64,000 bases of DNA, taken from Rhodospirillaceae bacterium SYSU D60007. GTDB lineage: Bacteria > Pseudomonadota > Alphaproteobacteria > Reyranellales > Reyranellaceae. The stretch spans positions 1 to 64,000 of the forward strand of contig QOCQ01000002.1 of assembly GCA_003574685.1 (NCBI GenBank), given 5' to 3'. Position numbers and translations under genes: made by a program. Every line of letters begins with the position of its first letter. Within the stretch, counting starts at the first letter, position 1. Below are positions 16,404-26,293 of the stretch, in pieces. The notes beneath the pieces were generated by a model. The model did not search any database and was not told the origin of the DNA. It was given only the letters and a program-made list of their open reading frames with translations.

Positions 16404-17141
16404 TCAGCCTGTGGGTTCGCCGGCGGCGACCCAGGTCTCGTAGGCGGCGCGGGTCTCGTCGTTGGGCGGGTAGAGGCCGGGGATGGCCCTGCCCTTCATC
16501 ACCTGTAGCGCGATGAACTTCTCGATGTGCTCCTGGTCGGCGGCATCGCGCGCCACCTCCTCCGCAAGATGACGCGGCACGATGACCACACCATCGGCAT
16601 CCGACACAACCACATCGTTGGGAAATACCGGCACGCCGCCGCAGCCGATCGGCCGTTGAACATCCACCGGATGCAGGCTGGTCATGCTGGGCGGCGCAGT
16701 CGGACACACGGCAAACACCGGCAAGTTCATGGTTGCCAATACAGGCGCGTCGCGCATGGCGCCGTCGGACACGATGCCGGCGACGCCACGCACCATCATG
16801 CGCGCCGCCAGGATGTCGCCGAACGTGCCGCTGCGCAGCTCGCCGCCGGTCGAAACGATGACGACGGAACCCTTCGGCGCCTCCTCGACCGCGATGCGCT
16901 GCGCATTGATCGGATCGCCCGGCCTGGGTGGCTGCGTGAGGTCCTCGCGCGCCGGGATGTAGCGCAGCGTGAATGCCGGCCCCACCATGCGCGTAGCGTT
17001 CGGATTCATCGGGCGGACGTTGATCGCCATCTGGCGAAACCCGCGCTTCATGAGCTGCATGGTGAGCGTGGCGGTGCTGGCCTTGTTGAACAGATCGATG
17101 GTTTGCTGCGCCAGCGGCTTGAAGGCGACATCCTCGCTCAT
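16404..17141 (-). CDS. RraA-family protein
   Basis: This 245-aa protein shows the RraA/HMG-aldolase fold: ATRMVGPAFTLRYIP, GSVVIVSTGGELRSGTFGDI, and VAGIVSDGAMRDAPVL with the conserved G-x(n)-DG-x-RD segment. Members include 4-carboxy-4-hydroxy-2-oxoadipate aldolases, demethylmenaquinone methyltransferase-annotated proteins and the RNase E inhibitor RraA. The R-D pair needed for oxaloacetate decarboxylase/aldolase chemistry is present, so an aldolase or decarboxylase role is more likely than RNase control. The ATG at 17141 follows GGGAGGATC. It lies 24 bp downstream of xseA on the same strand. The real substrate is unknown. Confidence 0.82.
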   Translation of the reverse strand: MSEDVAFKPLAQQTIDLFNKASTATLTMQLMKRGFRQMAINVRPMNPNATRMVGPAFTLRYIPAREDLTQPPRPGDPINAQRIAVEEAPKGSVVIVSTGGELRSGTFGDILAARMMVRGVAGIVSDGAMRDAPVLATMNLPVFAVCPTAPPSMTSLHPVDVQRPIGCGGVPVFPNDVVVSDADGVVIVPRHLAEEVARDAADQEHIEKFIALQVMKGRAIPGLYPPNDETRAAYETWVAAGEPTG

Positions 17142-17165
17142 GTGGGATCCTCCCGCGCGTTGAAT

Positions 17166-18698
17166 TCAGAACAGGCTGCCCTGGGAACCGCCCCCGCGGC
17201 GCGGTTTCGCTGGCGCAGCGGCACTGGTCGCCGGCTTGCCGTCCGGCTGATCGACAGTCGCACCTACAGTGCCGTCGGCGAACTCGATTCGCACGCCGCT
17301 GCCCGGTGGAGCGGCTGTCGCCGAAACGACGGCATGGCCCGCTGCATCGCGCACCAGCGCGAAGCCGCGCGAAAGTGTGCCCTTGAAGGAATAGCTTTCC
17401 AGCAGCTTGCCCAGGCCGTCCACGGAACCCGACCGCTGATCCAGCAGCCCGCGCATGCAACGGGCCATGCGCTCCGACAAGGCGTCGACACGATCTTCCA
17501 CGCGCGCAGTCTTCTGCTGCGTCTCGCCGGCAAAGCGGCGCAGCGCACCGGCAAGCGCCCGCCATTCGCCGGCCAGTTGCTGCGCCTTGGCCTCGATGAC
17601 CTCGCGCGGCGTGCGCAGGCGATCGGCGGCACCGGCGAACTGCGCCCGTCGCAGCGCGACGAGATTGGTGGTCGCGGCCGCCAGCCGCTCGCCGCAGACA
17701 TCGAGCCGCTGGGTGCGCTCCTCGATCAGCCTGACCGGATCGGGCAGACCGCGTGCCAGGCCGGCCAGCTCGGTCTCCGCTTCGCGCAGACGCCGGTTGA
17801 GCGCGTTCAGCAGCCGGCCGTCATGGTCGCGCAGATCGGCCAGCAGCTCCGCCCGCACCGGCACGGCCATCTCGGCCGCCGCGGTCGGCGTGGGCGCGCG
17901 CCGGTCGGACGCGAAGTCGATCAGCGTGGTGTCGGTCTCGTGCCCGACGGCGGAAATCAGCGGGATGGTCGAGGCGGCCGCCGCGCGCACGACGATCTCT
18001 TCGTTGAAGGCCCAGAGGTCCTCAAGGCTGCCCCCGCCGCGCGCCACGATCAGCACATCCGGCCGCGGCACCGGGCCGCCCGGTGTCAGCCGGTTGAACC
18101 CCTCGATCGCGCGCGCCACCTCCGGCGCCGCCGTCGTGCCCTGCACCGCCACCGGCCAGATCAGCACCCGGCGGGGAAAGCGGTCGGCCAGGCGATGCAG
18201 GATGTCGCGAATCACCGCGCCGCTGGGCGAGGTGATGACGCCGATGACCTCAGGCAGGAAGGGCAGCTTGCGCTTGCGGGATGCCTCGAACAGGCCCTCT
18301 GCCTGCAGCTTCTTGCGCCGTTCCTCGAGCTGCTTCAGGAGCGCGCCCTGGCCGGCCATCTCCAGCCGCTCGACGACGATCTGATAGCGCGAGGAACCGG
18401 GATAGGTCGTCAGCCGGCCGGTGGCGATCACCTCCAGCCCTTCCTCGACCTTGAGGCCCAGCCGCGGCAGCGCGCTCTTCCAGACCACGGCATCCAGCAC
18501 GGCATCCGTATCCTTGAGACGGAAGTAGCAGTGGCCCGACCGGGGAAAGGTGGGTTGCGAGATCTCGCCGCGCACGCGCACGCGCGGGAATGCCTGCTCG
18601 ACCTCGCGCTTCAGGGCGAAGGCAAGTTCCGAAACCGTGTACTCCGGCACGTTGTGGCGGGGGGCTTCGGAAACCGTCGCGGACTCGCTGCTCGCCAT
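17166..18698 (-). CDS. xseA: Exodeoxyribonuclease VII large subunit
   Basis: This 510-aa protein matches XseA: an N-terminal OB fold ([40 protein letters not shown]), the catalytic core with [53 protein letters not shown] and [10 protein letters not shown], then long helical coiled regions and a C-terminal [15 protein letters not shown]. With XseB it degrades single-stranded DNA to short acid-soluble oligonucleotides. xseB is not nearby. The longer open frame extends through the divergent spacer toward purD; the ATG at 18698 ([11 protein letters not shown]) fits the family start. Confidence 0.95.
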   Translation of the reverse strand: MASSESATVSEAPRHNVPEYTVSELAFALKREVEQAFPRVRVRGEISQPTFPRSGHCYFRLKDTDAVLDAVVWKSALPRLGLKVEEGLEVIATGRLTTYPGSSRYQIVVERLEMAGQGALLKQLEERRKKLQAEGLFEASRKRKLPFLPEVIGVITSPSGAVIRDILHRLADRFPRRVLIWPVAVQGTTAAPEVARAIEGFNRLTPGGPVPRPDVLIVARGGGSLEDLWAFNEEIVVRAAAASTIPLISAVGHETDTTLIDFASDRRAPTPTAAAEMAVPVRAELLADLRDHDGRLLNALNRRLREAETELAGLARGLPDPVRLIEERTQRLDVCGERLAAATTNLVALRRAQFAGAADRLRTPREVIEAKAQQLAGEWRALAGALRRFAGETQQKTARVEDRVDALSERMARCMRGLLDQRSGSVDGLGKLLESYSFKGTLSRGFALVRDAAGHAVVSATAAPPGSGVRIEFADGTVGATVDQPDGKPATSAAAPAKPRRGGGSQGSLF

Positions 18699-18807
18699 GG
18701 CGCACCATATCGGGGGCAAGGCGTGGAAAACCACCCCGAAGCGGCTTTGCAGGCATCCATTTCCATGGTTCTTTCCGCCCGCCCGCGAAGAGGTCGGAGA
18801 CGGTTCG

Positions 18808-20100
18808 ATGCGCATTCTGGTGGTCGGCAGCGGCGGACGCGAGCACGCGCTGTGCTGGGCGATCGCGGCCTCGCCGCTCTGCGACACGCTCTACTGTGCG
18901 CCGGGCAATGCCGGCATTGCGGAAGTCGCCGAATGCGTGCCGATCGGCCAGGAGGATTTGCCGGCCCTGGTCGCCTTCGCGCAGCGCGAGAGGATCGATT
19001 TCGTGGTCATCGGACCGGAGGGGCCGCTGGTCGCGGGCCTGGCGGACCTGCTGGCGCAAGCCGGCATCAAGGTCTTCGGCCCCTCGGCGGCGGCGGCGCG
19101 ACTGGAAGGCTCCAAGGGCTTCACCAAGGATCTATGCCGCAAGTATGGCATCCCGACGGGTGCCTACGAGCGCTTCACCGATGTCGAGGCCGCGACCGAC
19201 TATATCCGCCGGCAGGGCAATGTCTGGAAGGACCAGCCGATCGTCGTCAAGGCGGATGGGCTGGCGGCGGGCAAGGGCGTCATTATCGCCACCAGCGAGG
19301 CGGAAGCGATTGCCGCGGCCAGGGACATGCTGTCGGGCAACCGTTTCGGCGCGGCCGGCAGCTCGGTGGTAGTCGAGGAATTCCTGGCGGGCGAGGAAGC
19401 GAGCTTCTTCGCGCTGGTCGATGGCACGCATGCGTTGCCACTGGTCGCGGCACAGGACCACAAGCGCGTGGGCGACGGCGATACCGGCCCGAACACCGGC
19501 GGCATGGGCGCCTATTCGCCGGCCCCCTGCATGACCTCCGAGCTCGATCAGCGGGTGATGGAGGACATCATCCGGCCGACCGTGCGGGCGATGGCGGCCG
19601 AAGGTGCGCCCTTTCGCGGCGTGCTGTTTGCGGGGCTGATGCTGACGCCGGCCGGGCCGAAGCTGATCGAGTACAATTGCCGCTTCGGCGACCCCGAATG
19701 CCAGGTGCTGATGATGCGCCTGAAATCGGACCTGCTGCCGGCGCTGATCGCCTCCGCCGACGGCGCGCTGGCGCACTTCGACCTGCGCTGGCATGCCGAG
19801 ACGGCGCTGACAGTAGTCATGGCCGCAAAGGGCTACCCGGACGCACCGCAGAAGGGCAGCGAGATTCGCGGCCTCGCGGCGGCCGCCGAAGTGGAGGGCG
19901 TCACCATCTTCCATGCCGGCACCACGCGCGAGGGCGAGCGCATCCTGGCGAGCGGCGGGCGGGTGCTGAATGTCACGGCAATGGCGCCCACGGTCGAGGA
20001 GGCCCGCCGCCGCGCCTACGCCGCCATCGATCGCATCGACTGGCCGGAAGGTTTCTGCCGCCGCGATATCGCATGGCGGGCACTTGCTGCGCGCGGATAG
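18808..20100 (+). CDS. purD: Phosphoribosylamine-glycine ligase (GAR synthetase)
   Basis: This 430-aa protein is typical Pur[18 protein letters not shown] at the start, then [15 protein letters not shown], the ATP-grasp region [34 protein letters not shown] and [14 protein letters not shown]. It makes glycinamide ribonucleotide from phosphoribosylamine, glycine and ATP in purine synthesis. It is divergent from xseA over about 110 bp; that pairing is frequent in alphaproteobacteria. Start at 18808 follows GAGGTCGGAGA. The next gene starts 62 bp downstream. Confidence 0.96.
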   Translation: MRILVVGSGGREHALCWAIAASPLCDTLYCAPGNAGIAEVAECVPIGQEDLPALVAFAQRERIDFVVIGPEGPLVAGLADLLAQAGIKVFGPSAAAARLEGSKGFTKDLCRKYGIPTGAYERFTDVEAATDYIRRQGNVWKDQPIVVKADGLAAGKGVIIATSEAEAIAAARDMLSGNRFGAAGSSVVVEEFLAGEEASFFALVDGTHALPLVAAQDHKRVGDGDTGPNTGGMGAYSPAPCMTSELDQRVMEDIIRPTVRAMAAEGAPFRGVLFAGLMLTPAGPKLIEYNCRFGDPECQVLMMRLKSDLLPALIASADGALAHFDLRWHAETALTVVMAAKGYPDAPQKGSEIRGLAAAAEVEGVTIFHAGTTREGERILASGGRVLNVTAMAPTVEEARRRAYAAIDRIDWPEGFCRRDIAWRALAARG

Positions 20101-20162
20101 ACAGGGGGCCGCGTCGTCCCTACCCTTTTCGCAGCGCACAAAATTCAATTCCGGATTGCAGA

Positions 20163-21284
20163 ATGCCCGATTCGCTCGATCATGCGCAGCGCCTGCTGGC
20201 GCAGTTGCGCTTCCCCAGCGGTGATCCGCCGCCGTCAGGCACGCTCAAGAACGTGGCGCCGGCGATCTGGTGGCTGCGCATGCCCCTGCCCTTCCAGCTC
20301 AACCACATCAATCTGTGGATGATCGAGGAAGCCGACGGATGGGTGATCGTCGATACCGGCATCAACATGGACGAGACCCGGCAGCACTGGGAGACCATCT
20401 TCGCCCGCGAGCTGCGCGGCAAGCCGGTCACGAAGGTGGTCGTCACCCATATGCATCCCGACCATGTAGGGCTGGCCGGCTGGCTGTGCGCGCGCTGGAA
20501 CGCGCCGCTGCACATGACGCTGGGCGACTACATGAGCGCGCAGGCGATCCGCAACGGCATCGTCGATCAGGCCGACACGCGCGGCGCCCACCTGCTGGGC
20601 AACGGCGTGCCGGCCGACAAGGTCGAAACCTTCGCCCGTCACCGCGGCGGCTACAGCAAGGGCGTCGGGCCGCTGCCGCCCAGCTTCGACCGGCTGATCC
20701 ATGGCCATCCCCTCGTCATGGGCGGACGCCGCTGGCAGGTGATCGTCGGGCGCGGCCATGCGCCGGAGCACGCCTCGCTCTGGTGTCCCGACCTCAACGT
20801 GCTGATCTCCGGCGACCAGGTGCTGCCCAAGATCAGCACCAATGTGGGGGTGTGGTCCAACGAGCCGCGGGCCGATTCGCTGACCTGGTTCCTGGACGGT
20901 TTTGCCCGCTTCCGTGCCCTGCCGGCCGATGCGCTGGTGCTGCCTTCGCACGGTTTCCCGTTCGTCGGCCTGCACACGCGGCTGGACCAGCTTGTCGCGC
21001 ATCATGACGCGCGCCTGGCCGAGATCGCCGCCGCCACTGCAGCGCGCGGCGAGAAGGGCGCTACGGCCTGGGAGATGGTGCCGGTCCTCTTTCCGCGCCA
21101 TCTCGACAACAACCAGGTGGTGTTCGCCTTCGCCGAAACGCTGGCGCACATGCATTGCCTGGAGACGCGCGGCTATGTCGAGCGCCGCACCGGCAGCGAC
21201 GGCGTGCATCGCTTCGTTATCGTCAAGCCCATGTCCGCTGCGGCCGCACCGGACGACGATACGGAGGTGTTTGACGTCGTCTGA
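20163..21284 (+). CDS. MBL-fold metallohydrolase with intact metal site
   Basis: This 373-aa protein carries the complete metallo-beta-lactamase motif THMHPDH (His96, His98, Asp100, His101), GRGHAPEHASLW, ISGDQVLPKIS and LPSHGFPF. The C-terminal helical extension (AAWEM-like FPRHLDNNQVVFAFAETLAHMH) resembles the glyoxalase II-like group with a winged C-terminal domain seen in MBL proteins near fatty acid metabolism. A thioester or ester substrate is likely but unproven. It has the usual residues that the 5515-6462 protein lacks, making it a useful comparison. It is probably transcribed with or after purD. Confidence 0.88.
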   Translation: MPDSLDHAQRLLAQLRFPSGDPPPSGTLKNVAPAIWWLRMPLPFQLNHINLWMIEEADGWVIVDTGINMDETRQHWETIFARELRGKPVTKVVVTHMHPDHVGLAGWLCARWNAPLHMTLGDYMSAQAIRNGIVDQADTRGAHLLGNGVPADKVETFARHRGGYSKGVGPLPPSFDRLIHGHPLVMGGRRWQVIVGRGHAPEHASLWCPDLNVLISGDQVLPKISTNVGVWSNEPRADSLTWFLDGFARFRALPADALVLPSHGFPFVGLHTRLDQLVAHHDARLAEIAAATAARGEKGATAWEMVPVLFPRHLDNNQVVFAFAETLAHMHCLETRGYVERRTGSDGVHRFVIVKPMSAAAAPDDDTEVFDVV

Positions 21285-21299
21285 CCGCGGTCCGGCACC

Positions 21300-21704
21300 T
21301 CAGTCTTCGGATAGCAGGTTCGGATCACGCAGGCTCGTGTCCTGGCCGCGGACAGGATCGCGGATCGCCTCGGCCAGGCTCTTCGCGCCTTTCCATTCAT
21401 GCGCCGGCCGCACGTGGCCGCCGACGTGATGCAGCTCGGTACTGCGCGAGGGCTGTTGCATGCCGCCGACGAGCGCGATGCCGTGATGATCGGGATTGCA
21501 GCGCAGGAAGACCATGCCGCCCGGCATCATCGTTTCCGGGTAGACATCCGATATCCGGAAGCCCAGCACCTCGGCATAGAACTTCACGGACCGTTCAAGG
21601 TCGGTGACGTTCAGCACGACATGACCGATCTTCGTGATCCGGAACGGCAGCCCCTGCGGCCGGTCATAGCCCCTGATCCGCTCCGGATCGACCTTTTCGG
21701 TCAT
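21300..21704 (-). CDS. VOC-family protein, apparently missing part of the second half
   Basis: This 134-aa protein begins as a normal vicinal oxygen chelate domain: RITKIGHVVLNVTDLERSVKFYAEVLGF, then MVFLRCNPDHHGIALVG and STELHHVGGHV. In single-domain VOC enzymes the HHV strand starts the second beta-alpha-beta-beta-beta module, which ends with the third metal ligand (Glu). Here the sequence passes directly to a tail like the usual ending (WKGAKSLAEAIRDPVRGQDTSL). About 40-60 residues seem absent, in frame. It may be inactive. Alternatively it is an unusual short family. The ATG at 21704 was chosen because the longer frame has no ribosome site. Confidence 0.7.
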   Translation of the reverse strand: MTEKVDPERIRGYDRPQGLPFRITKIGHVVLNVTDLERSVKFYAEVLGFRISDVYPETMMPGGMVFLRCNPDHHGIALVGGMQQPSRSTELHHVGGHVRPAHEWKGAKSLAEAIRDPVRGQDTSLRDPNLLSED

Positions 21705-21812
21705 CGCCGCTTCTCCGATTGAGAGCGCCACCACCATAGCCAATTCGGCCGCTGTGGCCTATAAGCCGGCCGCCCGCCGGCCTGTGCCGCCGGAAGGGGC
21801 TGGAGGCAGACA

Positions 21813-22394
21813 ATGACGCGCAGCTTCCGCGGCATGGCCATCGCCATTGCCGCCATGGTCGGCGTGGTAGCGCTCAGCAACTACGTCGTGCAGTTCGAGA
21901 TCCTGACGGCTGCCGTTATCGGCACCATCACCTGGGGCGCGCTCACCTATCCCGCGACTTTCCTGGTCACGGACCTGTCCAACCGCGCCTGGGGTCCGGG
22001 ACGGGCCCGGCAGGTTGTCTATGCCGGCTTCGCCGCCGGTGTGCTGGTTTCCCTGCTGGTCGCGCCATGGCGTATCGCGGCGGCGTCAGGCACCGCCTTT
22101 CTGGTGGGCCAACTCCTCGACATCGTGGTCTTCGACCGGCTGCGGCGAGCCACCTGGTGGAAAGCGCCTCTCGCAAGCTCGGTGGCCGGCTCGATCGTCG
22201 ACACCGTGCTCTTCTTTGGCATCGCCTTCGCCGGCGTCTTTCCGCTACTGCCGGAAGGAACCGGGCCATCGGTGCTGTCGCTGATCCAGGGCGACCTGAT
22301 CATCAAGCTGGCGTTCGCGCTGGTGTTCCTGGCGCCGTTCCGGGCGCTGATGGGTATCGTCCGGCCGATGGTGCCGTCCGCAACGCCGCGCTGA
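21813..22394 (+). CDS. yhhQ: Queuosine precursor transporter (YhhQ/VUT family)
   Basis: This 193-aa membrane protein has about six hydrophobic segments and the family signature ALTYPATFLVTDLSNRAWGP at about 43-62, with the conserved TDL region, and FLVGQLLDIVVFDRLR with a Q-x(2)-D pattern. YhhQ-type proteins import preQ0 or preQ1. It lies 10 bp upstream of queA, which supports the assignment. The ATG follows CCGGAAGGGGCTGGAGGC. Confidence 0.88.
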   Translation: MTRSFRGMAIAIAAMVGVVALSNYVVQFEILTAAVIGTITWGALTYPATFLVTDLSNRAWGPGRARQVVYAGFAAGVLVSLLVAPWRIAAASGTAFLVGQLLDIVVFDRLRRATWWKAPLASSVAGSIVDTVLFFGIAFAGVFPLLPEGTGPSVLSLIQGDLIIKLAFALVFLAPFRALMGIVRPMVPSATPR

Positions 22395-22404
22395 TAGCAG
22401 GCAC

Positions 22405-23451
22405 ATGCGCGTCGAGCTGTTCGATTTCGCCCTGCCCGAGCGGCTGATCGCGCAGCGGCCGGCCGTGCCGCGCGACTCCGCGCGCCTGCTCTACCTGCCA
22501 CGGCACGGCGACTGTGCCGAGCACGTTGTCGCCGACCTGCCGCGGCTGCTGAGACCAGGCGATCTGCTGGTGTTCAACGACACCCGCGTCATTCCGGCGC
22601 GGATTTATGGCCGGCGCGACAGCGGCGGCCAGGTGGAGGCGCTGTTATTGCATTCCACCGGCACCGGGGTCTGGCGTGCCATGGCACGCGGCGTCAAACG
22701 GCTGCGGACCGGGGCACGGCTGGCGTTCGACGGCGATCTGTCCGCCACGGCGGCAGCCATTCACAACGACGGCACGATCGACCTCGATTTCGGCCTGCCC
22801 GACGCAGAGCTCCTGGGCTGGCTGCGCGGGCACGGCCATATGCCGCTGCCCCCCTATATCCGCGGCGGCCAGGACGATGCGCGCGACCGGGACGACTACC
22901 AGACCGTCATGGCGCGGCGCGACGGCGCCATCGCCGCCCCCACAGCAGCACTGCATTTCACGGACACACTGTTGCAACGTCTGGCGGTGGCGGAGATCGC
23001 TGTGACGACGCTGACGCTGCATGTCGGCGCCGGCACCTTCCAGCCGGTGCGTGCCGCCGACACGTCAGCACACAGCATGCACACGGAGCGCGGCGAACTG
23101 CCGCCCGAAGCGGTGGCGGCGCTCGATGCCTGCCGCGCGCGCGGCGGACGCATCGTGGCCGTGGGCACCACCAGCCTGCGTGTGCTGGAAACGGTGGCCC
23201 ATCGTCATGACGGCCGCTTTGTGCCCTGGTGCGGCGAAACAAATCTCTTCATCACGCCGGGTTTCCGCTTCCGGGCGGTGGACCTGCTGCTCACCAACTT
23301 CCACCTGCCGCGCTCGACGCTCTTCATGCTGGTGTCCGCCTTCGCCGGCCTCGAACGCATGCAGGCCCTCTACGCCCACGCGATCGCACGGTCGTTCCGC
23401 TTCTACTCATATGGCGATGCCTGCCTGCTGGAACGGCAGGAGGCGGCATGA
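22405..23451 (+). CDS. queA: S-adenosylmethionine:tRNA ribosyltransferase-isomerase
   Basis: This 348-aa protein is typical QueA: MRVELFDFALPERLIAQRP, PGDLLVFNDTRVIPARIYGR, MPLPPYIRG, TAALHFTD, LHVGAGTFQPVRAAD, MHTERGELP and TNFHLPRSTLFMLVSAFAG. It transfers the ribosyl part of SAM to preQ1 in tRNA to form epoxyqueuosine. It lies between the transporter and, after an opposite-strand gene, tgt. Its stop is two bases from the stop of the minus-strand hypothetical gene. Confidence 0.96.
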   Translation: MRVELFDFALPERLIAQRPAVPRDSARLLYLPRHGDCAEHVVADLPRLLRPGDLLVFNDTRVIPARIYGRRDSGGQVEALLLHSTGTGVWRAMARGVKRLRTGARLAFDGDLSATAAAIHNDGTIDLDFGLPDAELLGWLRGHGHMPLPPYIRGGQDDARDRDDYQTVMARRDGAIAAPTAALHFTDTLLQRLAVAEIAVTTLTLHVGAGTFQPVRAADTSAHSMHTERGELPPEAVAALDACRARGGRIVAVGTTSLRVLETVAHRHDGRFVPWCGETNLFITPGFRFRAVDLLLTNFHLPRSTLFMLVSAFAGLERMQALYAHAIARSFRFYSYGDACLLERQEAA

Positions 23452-23453
23452 GG

Positions 23454-23942
23454 CTATCTGTAGCGCCGCACGCAGGCCATCAGCTCGTTGAGCGCCACCG
23501 AGGTGCCGATCAGCGTGATCGAGAACCCGTCGGCGCCTTCGGGCTCGAAGAACATCTTGTTGCCGCCGCGGATCTGATGGAAGAGCTGCTGCGAATCGGC
23601 CAGCAGCACCAGCAGCCGGGTCGGCGCCACGGCGCGGGCGGTGCTGCTGAAGCGGCCATAGGAATCCACCCAGTACGAAATGCGCCCCTGCGAGCCGGTG
23701 CGCCAGTTCCAGCGCGGATTGTTGATGGCGACACCCCAGACGACGTCGCGGGTCAGCATGAACAGCACCGAGGCGCCGCCGCCATAGCTGCCGGTCGCGG
23801 TGCAGTTCTGAAAGCTGCCGCGTTCGGCGTTTGCCTCGATGACCCATCTTCCGGTGTTGTAGCGCTGCAAAACCTCGGCACCGGCAATCTCGGGCGCCAG
23901 AAGCGCCACCATCCCCATGATGGCTGCCAATATCCTTCGCAT
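23454..23942 (-). CDS. Hypothetical exported protein inserted between queA and tgt
   Basis: This 162-aa protein has a signal peptide (MRRILAAIMGMVALLAPEIAGA). The mature part has WVIEANAERGSFQNCTATGS, GVAINNPRWNW, later SITLIGTSVALNELMACVRR with a second cysteine near the end. The N-terminal FQNCTA and C-terminal ACVR cysteines could form a disulfide. This layout is like small exported proteins of the invasion-associated or inhibitor-like type, but I cannot assign a family. It breaks the queA-tgt direction, being convergent with queA and divergent from tgt. Confidence 0.75.
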   Translation of the reverse strand: MRRILAAIMGMVALLAPEIAGAEVLQRYNTGRWVIEANAERGSFQNCTATGSYGGGASVLFMLTRDVVWGVAINNPRWNWRTGSQGRISYWVDSYGRFSSTARAVAPTRLLVLLADSQQLFHQIRGGNKMFFEPEGADGFSITLIGTSVALNELMACVRRYR

Positions 23943-24146
23943 AACCCTTCACCCCGTTCTTCGACTTCGCTGCTGGTTGCGCATGGGCAGCGTCGGCAGA
24001 AGACCGCTCGCGCTGCTACGCGCGCGGCCGCTGCTTGCCTGGCAGAATTTGCAGGAACTCCCCCCTTGGCGCCCCCGATGGCCGGCATCCCAATGCTGCC
24101 AAACCGGCAGTCATTCTACTCCAAATCCCGCTCCAACTGAATTGCG

Positions 24147-25271
24147 ATGACGACCGAGTTCGCCCTGCTACACGCGCGTGGTGCTGCGCGGCGTGGCCGC
24201 CTGCTGACCGCCCATGGCGCCATCGACACGCCCGCTTTCATGCCGGTCGGCACGGCGGCCACGGTCAAGGCGATGCTGCCGGAGTCGGTCGCTGTGACCG
24301 GGGCGCAGATCGTGCTGGGGAACACCTATCACCTGATGCTGCGGCCGGGCGCAGACCGCATTGAGCGGCTGGGTGGTTTGCACCGGTTCATGAACTGGTC
24401 GGGGCCGATCCTGACCGATTCCGGCGGCTTCCAGGTGATGTCGCTCGCGAAGCTGCGTCAGATCGACGAGAACGGCGTGGATTTCCAGTCGCATATCGAC
24501 GGCTCCCGCCAGCGGCTCACGTCGGAGAGCTCGATCGAGATTCAGCGCCAGCTCGGCGCCGACATCAGCATGAGTTTCGACGAATGCACGCCCTTTCCGG
24601 CGACGCACGCCGAGGCGGCCGCTTCCATGCGTCTGTCCATGCGCTGGGCCGAGCGTGGCAAGCGGGCGTTTGCCGCGCGTCCCGGGCACGGCCTGTTCGG
24701 GATTGTCCAGGGCAGCGTCTACGAGGATTTGCGGCTGGAATCTGCACGTACGCTGACGGATATCGGTTTCGATGGATATGCCATCGGCGGGCTGGCGGTC
24801 GGTGAAGGCCAGGCGGCGATGTTCAGGGTGCTGGACAGCACGGTTCCTGCCCTCCCGGCGGACCGGCCGCGCTACCTGATGGGCGTGGGCCGACCGGCGG
24901 ACATCGTCGGCGCCGTCCTGCGGGGCATCGACCTGTTCGACTGCGTGATGCCGACGCGCGCCGGACGCACGGCGCAAGCCTTCACCTGGCGCGGCGAGCT
25001 CAACCTGCGCAACGCCCGCCACAGGGATGATCCGCGCCCCTTGTCAGAGAGCTGCGCCTGCCCGGCCTGCAGCAGCTATAGCCGCGCCTACCTGCATCAC
25101 CTGATCAGGAGCGATGAAATCCTCGGCGCCATGCTGCTGACCTGGCACAACCTACACTTCTATCAGGACGTCATGCGCGGCCTGCGCGGCGCCATCGAAG
25201 CCGGCACGCTTGACGACTGGAGCGTCTCCTTCGGCGAGCAACAGGCCAAAGGCGATATCGATCCGCTGTGA
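24147..25271 (+). CDS. tgt: tRNA-guanine(34) transglycosylase
   Basis: This 374-aa protein has the hallmarks of bacterial Tgt: [49 protein letters not shown] with the catalytic-site Asp, [45 protein letters not shown] with the nucleophile Asp, and the zinc site [17 protein letters not shown]. It exchanges guanine 34 for preQ1 in tRNA(Asp, Asn, His, Tyr). Its stop lies 3 bp from the stop of the convergent azlD. Confidence 0.96.
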   Translation: MTTEFALLHARGAARRGRLLTAHGAIDTPAFMPVGTAATVKAMLPESVAVTGAQIVLGNTYHLMLRPGADRIERLGGLHRFMNWSGPILTDSGGFQVMSLAKLRQIDENGVDFQSHIDGSRQRLTSESSIEIQRQLGADISMSFDECTPFPATHAEAAASMRLSMRWAERGKRAFAARPGHGLFGIVQGSVYEDLRLESARTLTDIGFDGYAIGGLAVGEGQAAMFRVLDSTVPALPADRPRYLMGVGRPADIVGAVLRGIDLFDCVMPTRAGRTAQAFTWRGELNLRNARHRDDPRPLSESCACPACSSYSRAYLHHLIRSDEILGAMLLTWHNLHFYQDVMRGLRGAIEAGTLDDWSVSFGEQQAKGDIDPL

Positions 25272-25274
25272 CAT

Positions 25275-25577
25275 TCAGCCGGCGAGCGCCCGCAACGCGA
25301 CGACGGCGGCCACGCCCACGGCCACGGTGGCCAGCAGCGGCAGGCGCGTCGCGGCGACAACGGTCACGGCGGCCGCCGCGGTTTCGGGCCAGCCCGTCGC
25401 CAGTGCCGACGGGGCGATCACGGCTACCAGAACGGCCGGCGGGATGGCGTCGAACGCGGCCTTGGCGCGACCGCGCAGCACCAGCCGGCCGCCGATGAGA
25501 AAGCCGGCGATGCGGGTCAGCCAGGTTGCCGCTGCCATCGCCAGGATGGCCGCCAGCGTCGCCGGATCGACCGTCAT
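25275..25577 (-). CDS. azlD: AzlD-type branched-chain amino acid exporter small subunit
   Basis: This 100-aa hydrophobic protein has about four membrane segments and the pattern MAAATWLTRIAGFLIGGRL and FDAIPPAVLVAVIAPSAL, typical of AzlD. It overlaps azlC by ATGA. With AzlC it forms a small exporter for branched-chain amino acids or similar compounds. Confidence 0.88.
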   Translation of the reverse strand: MTVDPATLAAILAMAAATWLTRIAGFLIGGRLVLRGRAKAAFDAIPPAVLVAVIAPSALATGWPETAAAAVTVVAATRLPLLATVAVGVAAVVALRALAG

Positions 25578-26293
25578 GGTGAACTGCGCTCCGGCGGCGC
25601 GGCACACCAGGCTGCGGCGATGCCGGCGAACGCACCCGCGGCGACATGCCAAGGCGGGCCCAGCCACACGTAAGCCAGCGCCGACGTGACCGCGCTGACA
25701 ATCACCGTGATGGCCGTATCGCGCCCGCGCCACAGGCCGGCGACAAGTCCGATGAACAGGGCGGTGAAGGCGAAATCGGCTCCCAGCGCCCGCGGCTCGC
25801 CGAGGAATGAGCCCAGCCAGGCGCCCAGGAAGGTGCATCCCACCCATAGCGGCGGCAAGGTTGCCGCCACGGCGAACCAGTAGGCCGGGGTGAGCTGGCG
25901 CCGCAATGCACAGCGCTCGGCCAGCGCCCAGGCCTCGTCCGTCAGGACGGATGCCCCAAGCAGGCGCTGGAACAGCGAGAATTCGCCGAATTTGGGCGCA
26001 AGCGACGCTCCCATCAGGACATGGCGCGCATTGATCAGCAGGGTCGAGAACGCCAGGGCCAGCACCGGCACCGGCCAGGTCCACAATTCCAGCGCCGCGA
26101 ATTGCGCGCCGCCGGCGAAGACGAGGATGGACATCAGCCCCGCTTCAAGGACAGACAGGCCCTTGCCGACACTGAGAGCGCCAAACAGCAGCCCGATGGG
26201 TATGCAGGCGATCATCGCCGGCAGGATGTCTCGCAGGCCTTCTGCTGCCGTGGCGCCCGTCGCCTCCCGCTCGAGAACCAGAGTTCGGCTCAT
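25574..26293 (-). CDS. azlC: AzlC-type branched-chain amino acid exporter large subunit
   Basis: This 239-aa membrane protein matches the AzlC family: GLRDILPAMIACIPIGLLFG near the start, LEAGLMSILVFAGGAQFAAL, LLINARHVLMGASLAPKF and ASVLTDEAWALA. It has seven to eight hydrophobic segments. The start ATG overlaps the stop of the araC gene (ATGA), and its own stop overlaps azlD the same way, so all three genes are probably coupled. Confidence 0.92.
   Translation of the reverse strand: MSRTLVLEREATGATAAEGLRDILPAMIACIPIGLLFGALSVGKGLSVLEAGLMSILVFAGGAQFAALELWTWPVPVLALAFSTLLINARHVLMGASLAPKFGEFSLFQRLLGASVLTDEAWALAERCALRRQLTPAYWFAVAATLPPLWVGCTFLGAWLGSFLGEPRALGADFAFTALFIGLVAGLWRGRDTAITVIVSAVTSALAYVWLGPPWHVAAGAFAGIAAAWCAAPPERSSP

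Noticed and set aside
16527-21284. A 1585-codon plus-strand open frame through xseA, purD and the MBL gene
   Set aside because: It is an antisense and out-of-frame reading of xseA and purD; only its last part is the real MBL gene starting at 20163. High GC removes stop codons.
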